From the NCBI GenBank assembly GCA_001695595.3, contig MBPM02000010.1, positions 1,054,001 to 1,118,000 on the forward strand: a stretch of 64,000 nucleotides of DNA. The letters run 5' to 3'. The notes beneath the pieces were generated by a model. The model did no database searches. It saw only the letters and a program-made list of their open reading frames with translations, and had not been told where the DNA came from. Positions 59,101 to 64,000 of this stretch are shown one piece after another (the stretch's first letter is position 1; each line of letters opens with the position of its first letter). This stretch comes from Plasmopara viticola. Its lineage: Eukaryota; Oomycota; Peronosporomycetes; Peronosporales; Peronosporaceae. The translations under genes were made by a program, and so were the position numbers.

Positions 59101-60006
59101 ATGCCACAGGATGCGAAAGAGAGCAAAGATTTAGAAGATAGCGGAGATGAAAAGCGTCCTTATGATGTTGAAAGTGACGATACGATAGTAGCGGATGATC
59201 TCAAGAAGCCACCAGCATGTGCAAGCATCGGGTGGGGCAATGAAACGCCATTGGCTAGTGACGACAAGAGCACTGGTGATCTTTCAGCTCGTGAGGCGAC
59301 TTCTACCATTGCTGAATCCAGAACGAGCGAAACAAAGCGACGAGGTCGACGTCGTAAAGGGTCTGAGACTGCAGCTCCGGGTGGTGAACAACGCAATCCA
59401 AAGAATCGATATTTTGAAGAGGATGAGGCAACGATCGGTACGATGAGACTATTGCTGGTACGTTAAAAGAAAATCTCATTACTACGATGCAGATATCCTT
59501 GAGATTCCGGATTTAGAGGAAGAAGAGCGCGAGCCTGACATTACGACACTGAGTACGTAGCGCTTTTAGCTCAGTGGAAGACTCTTCTAACATTCAATTT
59601 CGTCGTCCAAGTCGCCAAGGCGCCTCGCAATACGACCCGAGCGGTACAGAGCTTGAAACAGCTCGATGACGTCCTTAAGTTCGCACTTCCAAGTGCACAA
59701 GTACGTTGCAATCTTTTCAATACGACACTCTTTCCGTTATCATCGACCATGCTTGACAGACCCACGGCATTGACTTGCACCTCTTGACCAGTGTCCTCTG
59801 TCCGGAAAGCGCCGTACGTCTTTGTTCCAGTTCTTTGTTGTTCGACCACATGTTGATGCAATCAATGGCTACATTAGGTAATAGAAGATGACGAGATTTG
59901 GAACTTTGACACGCTTTTAAACGACATTGCTCAAGAAATCCAGAAAGATCTGGATGATAAAGAAGAGGTAGTGCGTCTAAGTGCCCAAGAATCTACCGAC
60001 CCATGA
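59101..60006 (+). CDS. IFT43: intraflagellar transport protein 43
   Basis: Five exons placed by hand: 59101-59437, 59493-59552, 59612-59700, 59760-59813 and 59878-60006. They give 222 residues, with introns of 55, 59, 59 and 64 bp and phases consistent throughout. The N-terminal half is acidic and basic low-complexity (KRRGRRRKGSET). The conserved C-terminal IFT43 region reads DILEIPDLEEEEREPDITTL, IAKAPRNTTRAVQSLKQLD, GIDLHLLTSVLCPE and DDEIWNFDTLLNDIAQEI. This matches the IPDLEE...DLxLLTxVL...WDxDxLF pattern of the family. IFT43 is an IFT-A subunit for retrograde flagellar transport, so the organism probably makes flagellate zoospores. It converges with CZIB 29 bp away. Confidence 0.88.
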
Positions 60007-60035
60007 GCCACGTATTGTTCAATCACATTCTTTCT

Positions 60036-60521
60036 CTACTTGTGTACTCTAAACTGCCACTCGACATTGTAAATTCCCACTGACTGTACGCCTTCCTCAT
60101 CATAATCGGCCCAATCTTCACTGAGATCGACATCCTCAAAAGTAGTGTGACACCCCGCAGCCACGACGCAGTAGCCACGCTCCGGGTGCCATGCATACGG
60201 CTCCAGTCCGCGGCATTCAAACCCCACAAACGGTACGTACTCGCCCGAGTCGGCACCTGCCACCTCACGTGTAAGCTTCTTGACATCACGCACCACTGTC
60301 AATTGGGACGGCTTCGTAGCGCCCGGCCACTTTAAAGTGAAATGCACCTCGCCTCGTCCCCCGGCCACGTCCACTGCCTCCTCGTCCGACACAAACACAG
60401 CTTTTCGTGTCTCATCGCCACGTGGTTCCTTTACATCCAGACACCAACGGTGCAGAGGTGGTGCGGTCAGCGTCTCCACATTCTCAAGCTCGGCTTTCAC
60501 GTACAACACAAACAGCACCAT
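60036..60521 (-). CDS. CZIB: CZIB/DUF866 family protein lacking the zinc cysteines
   Basis: 161 residues, complete and single-exon. The family signature is strong: MVLFVLYVKAELENVETL at the start, GGRGEVHFTLK, FVGFECRGLEPYAWHPERGY, TFEDVDLSEDWADYDE, and SVGIYNVEWQF at the end. CZIB (C1orf123, UPF0587) proteins normally carry two CxxC pairs that bind zinc. At those positions this protein has VKEPRGDE and LKWPGATK, with no cysteine. Length is normal (about 160), so substitution rather than deletion explains the loss. It shares a 143-bp divergent promoter with the DUF4091 gene. Cellular role poorly known. Confidence 0.9.
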   Translation of the reverse strand: MVLFVLYVKAELENVETLTAPPLHRWCLDVKEPRGDETRKAVFVSDEEAVDVAGGRGEVHFTLKWPGATKPSQLTVVRDVKKLTREVAGADSGEYVPFVGFECRGLEPYAWHPERGYCVVAAGCHTTFEDVDLSEDWADYDEEGVQSVGIYNVEWQFRVHK

Positions 60522-60664
60522 CGATCTGTCGCGTAGTAAAAATTTCCAAAAATCACAAGTCGAGGAAGCCGATACGATATGACTGATGAAAGGTCCATTT
60601 TATCACTTGACGGATACCACACTTGAGAGGTCGATTGATCTTCACTCATAAAAAGCCGCACGAA
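60522..60664. promoter_or_regulatory. divergent promoter between CZIB and the DUF4091 gene
   Basis: 143 bp separates two start codons on opposite strands, so both promoters must lie here or overlap the genes. No oomycete initiator element was identified with confidence. Confidence 0.45.
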
Positions 60665-63100
60665 ATGTCGTCCCCAGGCGGCACTTCATCTGCGCAGCCG
60701 CCTCGTGACTTCTCACGCCAGAATCGATCCGTTGATGAGCGTAATCGCTCCACCAGTGGAAGCTATGCCGATCCTGCAGACAACGATGCGTCCATGTCCA
60801 ACGACGAGTCGATGAGCTCGTCGTCGTCGTCGCTAGAGATCGAGAGCCACTTGGCCCAGCACGTGCAACAACTCGAGCAGCAAAGTGACGAGCGTGGGTC
60901 CAGTCGTCCAAATGGGCTGGACGAGTTTGCCCGTCAATTGCCGTACCAAGATCTAAGTACGAGTCATGCGCACGCCGCTGTCTCGAGCTTTGCGGTGGAG
61001 GAAGAAAACGCGTCGAGTAGTCCCGAGCGTCCGTCGCGACCCAAGTGCTGGTTATTGACACAATTTGCGCCTGCCATGTCGAAAACGATGAAAAGTAGCG
61101 ACTCGAGTGGTGACATGGAGGACGACGAGCCCTTTGAGGAAGACTCGGAGCGCGTGCGAGGCAATCGACGCGTGGCGTGGGCGTCCACAGCGCATCTGGA
61201 GCTTTCCGACGGTGTGCAATTGACAGCAGCCAAGAATGAAGTGACGGGCGTGCAAGTCCGTCTGAAATCCAATGTCCTCTTCATGGTGACGACCGATACG
61301 AGTAATTGGCTGCTGCCGCGAGGCCATGGCCATCGCGCTCGACTGGCGGTGGATACGCGGTTTGTACCCCCGCATTTGGTACAGTTTGAATTGTTTGTGT
61401 TGGGGACGGTCGAAGACGAGAATGCGACTCTTGTCATGGAGACACTGGAGCGGACGGGCGTCACGTTGAAGGCAAGCAAAGACCACGGTGTGTACCTCCG
61501 CATTCGCATAGCAGAGACGATCGATCCAGGAGTCTACGACGTACCCGTTTGCGTGTTTACGCAAGCCACGGGCTTTCGAGACGAACACTTGACGTGGTCC
61601 AGTAGCATTAGTCTCCACGTCGTGGACGTTTGTCTGCCACGACCGAGTCAATGGCGTTTTCGACTGGATCTATGGCAACATTGGACTGCCGTCGCCCGTG
61701 CCCATCGCGTCGCGTTATGGAGTGACGACCACTTTGACTTGATTGATCGGTACTTGGTGCCCTTGTCGGAAATGGGCCAAAAGTGCCTGTCTATTGTTGC
61801 CACGGAGATGCCGTGGGCTGGACAGCAGTGTTACATGGAAGAACAGAATGCGTCCTCGTTGTTTGAACACGCCATCTTGGCTGTGTATGAAGATCGAGCG
61901 CATGACGTTCCTTTAACCATTGATTTCACGCACTTTGATCGACTGCTCGAGCTGGGAGCGCGTCACCAAGTCGATGAAGAGATTGAAGTGTTTGGACTCT
62001 TGTCCGTGTGGCGCGATCCCGCAGCAGGATTCGATGCCCCTGCTGAACTCACTGTGCATCACGTTCAACCCGCGACGGATGCACCAACTGGCGCGGTGCG
62101 TCCCCGTAATGCATCGTCGGGGTCTGAACCTGTCTCGCCGACTGCCAAGTCACTTTCTTCAACTAGTGGCAACACTTTCAAGCCTCAAGACGCTTTGCGT
62201 GCAGCTCAATCCCTTCCATTTGTCATTGATGGGTGGCGAATCCGCTGTCAAGACCGTACGACGCAAACCGTCCGTTACCTCACCCAAGTGTCTGAAGTTG
62301 AAGTGTTTATTCAACAGTTTTACAAACATTGTGTGGCGTTGGAGATTGTGGATCGTGTACGCATTTGTGCCGATGAACCTCGTGACGTGGCAGTTTTTCA
62401 TGAGCAATTGCGCTTTCTGCAGCGGCTCGCCCCGGACTTTCGTTTGAAATTGGCTGTCAATCACTCGGAATTCTTCTCGCCAACTTTTGCCCCGCCTCAA
62501 GTAGCAGAGTATGTCCCGTTATTGCCCTTGGCATGTGCTGATCTTGAAGTGACTCGACGGTTGGCCAACGATGCGCGGGCTCGTGGCGGGCACGTGTGTT
62601 GGTACGTGTGCTGCAGTCCAGCGTTTCCCAACCAGTTTGTGTCTTCCCCTCTTGTTGAAGGCGAACTTGTTGGATATCTGACTTTTTTGTTCGAGCTCGA
62701 TGGCTTTTTACGATGGAATTATTGTCTTTGGCCCGCAAGACCTTGGGATGATCTCCGTTGGCGTGCACCAATGTGGAAGGTTGGCGACATGTACTTTGTT
62801 CTGCCAGGCCTTGATGGTCGACCTGTCGAGACGCTTCGTCTCGAATCGTTGCGTTTTGCGGGCCAAGCGTTCGAGTTATTGGCATTGGCACGAGACACAC
62901 TGGCCTCGGCGCAAATGCAGCAGTTGCAACGCACTGTGGTCGAAGAGATTTTGCGCTCGAGCGACTTGGAAGAATTTGGACGGTCCCACGATCGGGCTCG
63001 GGAAGATTTATACTCGCTCGACCCCCTTGACTACCAACGAGCAAAAACAATCATCCTCGACACACTAGCAGCTGCGGCAGTCAAGAACGGAGCAATGTAA
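60665..63100 (+). CDS. DUF4091 (GH123-like) protein
   Basis: 811 residues from the ATG at 60665 (MSSPGGTSS). The N-terminal 170 residues are Ser-, Glu- and Gln-rich and presumably disordered. Residues about 180-330 look like an Ig-like or beta-sandwich domain (HLVQFELFVLGTVEDENATL; GVYDVPVCVFTQATGF). A TIM-barrel-like region follows (DLIDRYLVPLSEMGQKCLSI; LTIDFTHFDRLLELGARHQV), interrupted by a Ser-rich loop. The C-terminal signature is clear: LRWNYCLWPARPWDD, GDMYFVLPGLDGRPVETLRL and ESLRFAGQAFELL match the DUF4091 end of GH123-like glycosidases. No signal peptide is seen, so an intracellular glycan role is possible. Activity is not shown. Confidence 0.82.
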   Translation: MSSPGGTSSAQPPRDFSRQNRSVDERNRSTSGSYADPADNDASMSNDESMSSSSSSLEIESHLAQHVQQLEQQSDERGSSRPNGLDEFARQLPYQDLSTSHAHAAVSSFAVEEENASSSPERPSRPKCWLLTQFAPAMSKTMKSSDSSGDMEDDEPFEEDSERVRGNRRVAWASTAHLELSDGVQLTAAKNEVTGVQVRLKSNVLFMVTTDTSNWLLPRGHGHRARLAVDTRFVPPHLVQFELFVLGTVEDENATLVMETLERTGVTLKASKDHGVYLRIRIAETIDPGVYDVPVCVFTQATGFRDEHLTWSSSISLHVVDVCLPRPSQWRFRLDLWQHWTAVARAHRVALWSDDHFDLIDRYLVPLSEMGQKCLSIVATEMPWAGQQCYMEEQNASSLFEHAILAVYEDRAHDVPLTIDFTHFDRLLELGARHQVDEEIEVFGLLSVWRDPAAGFDAPAELTVHHVQPATDAPTGAVRPRNASSGSEPVSPTAKSLSSTSGNTFKPQDALRAAQSLPFVIDGWRIRCQDRTTQTVRYLTQVSEVEVFIQQFYKHCVALEIVDRVRICADEPRDVAVFHEQLRFLQRLAPDFRLKLAVNHSEFFSPTFAPPQVAEYVPLLPLACADLEVTRRLANDARARGGHVCWYVCCSPAFPNQFVSSPLVEGELVGYLTFLFELDGFLRWNYCLWPARPWDDLRWRAPMWKVGDMYFVLPGLDGRPVETLRLESLRFAGQAFELLALARDTLASAQMQQLQRTVVEEILRSSDLEEFGRSHDRAREDLYSLDPLDYQRAKTIILDTLAAAAVKNGAM

Positions 63101-64000
63101 TGAGGTTTAAAGGTGCAAGGAATGGCAAAATGCAAGAGACGACGTGGTGGACGCGTGTGTATTATATGATTAGATTGCTAACTTGGCTACAATGGGTTGC
63201 ATGGCTCATATGGTGATGCATGTTCGTGTATCCACATGTGGTTTCAGTACAGGTCTGAGATTGTTGGAATCAATGCCATGAAGAGGGTCAAGAAGTTGAA
63301 GAATGGAAGGGATGACTCATATGGTGATGCATGTTAATGGTATCCACACGATGTTTCAGAACAGGTCTGTGTTGGATACTTTAATCCTTGTCATCCCAGT
63401 GAAATGTTGACATATAAAGTGCTGGGAGACACGTGTCGGATCGTGGATGCTCATCATAGAGACCGATGTAGGCGGTTGTCAAGAAGGGGAATCCTCAAAC
63501 AAGTTTCTCGTCACTCGCGCTCCACAGCACATGCAGACATGTAAATAGAACAAGAAGGGTTGCCTCAGAAACACAGGTGTAGGCAGTCCACACGTTAGTC
63601 CGAAGACCAAAGGGTACATTAGGTGGTAACGATAAGTAGGGATCGTCCTTGGCAACCCAATTAGTATCACACCTTTGATATAAAGCAGAATAGATTGGTA
63701 TCGAGCGTTGTTTCATCCGATTCTTTAGGTGTTCGGTTTCTCGACACAACCAGGCAGTGAGCAAGCTCGCTGCCATCGTTCAGAGTGGTGCATGAAGAGT
63801 TAAATCATCAACAACTCGCAGAGGTGATTGCAACACAATTCGTAGCATGTAAGCAGCTATGTTGACTTCATTGTACCAGGCACAAGAGCCTGAAGACGTC
63901 TACCGTCACAATCGAGAGATTGATCGAATAAAAGTGCAAAAGGCTCACGCACACACCACAGTGAGATCCGTAGTAAGCTCGCTCTCACTCTTGCTTCTGT
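63101..64000. other. intergenic; contains a diverged direct repeat
   Basis: No gene recognised. Positions 63201-63260 and 63312-63372 are imperfect direct repeats sharing CTCATATGGTGATGCATGTT and CAGGTCTG; see findings. Confidence 0.5.
63201..63372 (+). repeat. imperfect 60-bp direct repeat
   Basis: Two units of about 60 bp, 111 bp apart, share CTCATATGGTGATGCATGTT, a GTATCCACA block, a GTTTCAG block and ACAGGTCTG. It lies downstream of the DUF4091 gene, with no known function. Confidence 0.7.

Noticed and set aside
59553..59611. tRNA gene starting GCGCTTTTAGCTCAGTGG
   Set aside because: The A-box-like TAGCTCAGTGG is good, but no B-box or cloverleaf follows, and the sequence fits an IFT43 intron with proper splice sites.
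61052..61651. 199-codon minus-strand ORF
   Set aside because: It lies opposite the DUF4091 gene and has no recognisable motif.

Overview
The window looks like nuclear DNA of an oomycete, probably a Peronosporales species (Phytophthora or a zoospore-forming downy mildew). Supporting evidence: genes broken by 55-80 bp GT-AG introns; Crinkler (CRN) effector modules; a FYVE-related protein; a secreted GH5-type protein with EGF-like repeats; an IFT43 flagellar gene; oomycete-type Ty3/gypsy and Ty1/copia elements; and tRNA-derived SINEs. This is inference from families, as no database search was possible.

Layout. 0-5 kb: an intact Ty1/copia retrotransposon (291-4731) sits inside a 324-bp SINE-like element (257-5026). 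Both insertions keep their target-site duplications. 5.3-20.1 kb: five copies (A-E) of a multicopy gene, here called family X, with remnants of a bacterial-type PH-like gene and two tRNA-derived SINEs. Between them lie an intact two-exon GH5-type gene with altered catalytic residues (11.3-13.0 kb), an NSUN5-like methyltransferase pseudogene (13.8-15.0 kb) and a second copy of the 324-bp element (16.1-16.4 kb). 20.9-21.9 kb: an intact LpxC homologue. 28.7-30.1 kb: a five-exon Nup50/RanBP-type nucleoporin. 32.4-35.1 kb: a decayed Ty3/gypsy gag-pol. 35.6-36.6 kb: a decayed hAT-type transposase. 37.5-39.4 kb: a FYVE-related protein. 42.2-44.0 kb: family X copy F, convergent with a decayed PH-like gene. 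44.4-44.8 and 56.8-57.8 kb: two CRN pseudogenes. About 47-56 kb: an AT-rich stretch of heavily broken reading frames. On the plus strand these carry repeat motifs of viral tail-fibre or structural proteins, and on the minus strand capsid-like fragments. I read it as a degraded endogenous large-DNA-virus segment. 58.2-58.9 kb: the intact PH-like gene. 59.1-63.1 kb: a compact conserved cluster of IFT43 (five exons), CZIB/DUF866 and a GH123-like DUF4091 protein.

Three things stand out. The first is the amplified family X, whose sequence fits a PD-(D/E)XK (Uma2-like) fold and which repeatedly lies tail-to-tail with PH-like genes. The second is the fossil viral structural region. The third is a set of conserved-family proteins lacking their hallmark residues: the GH5 nucleophile and the CZIB zinc cysteines. 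Introns in the IFT43, nucleoporin and GH5 genes were placed by hand from splice sites, phase and family conservation.
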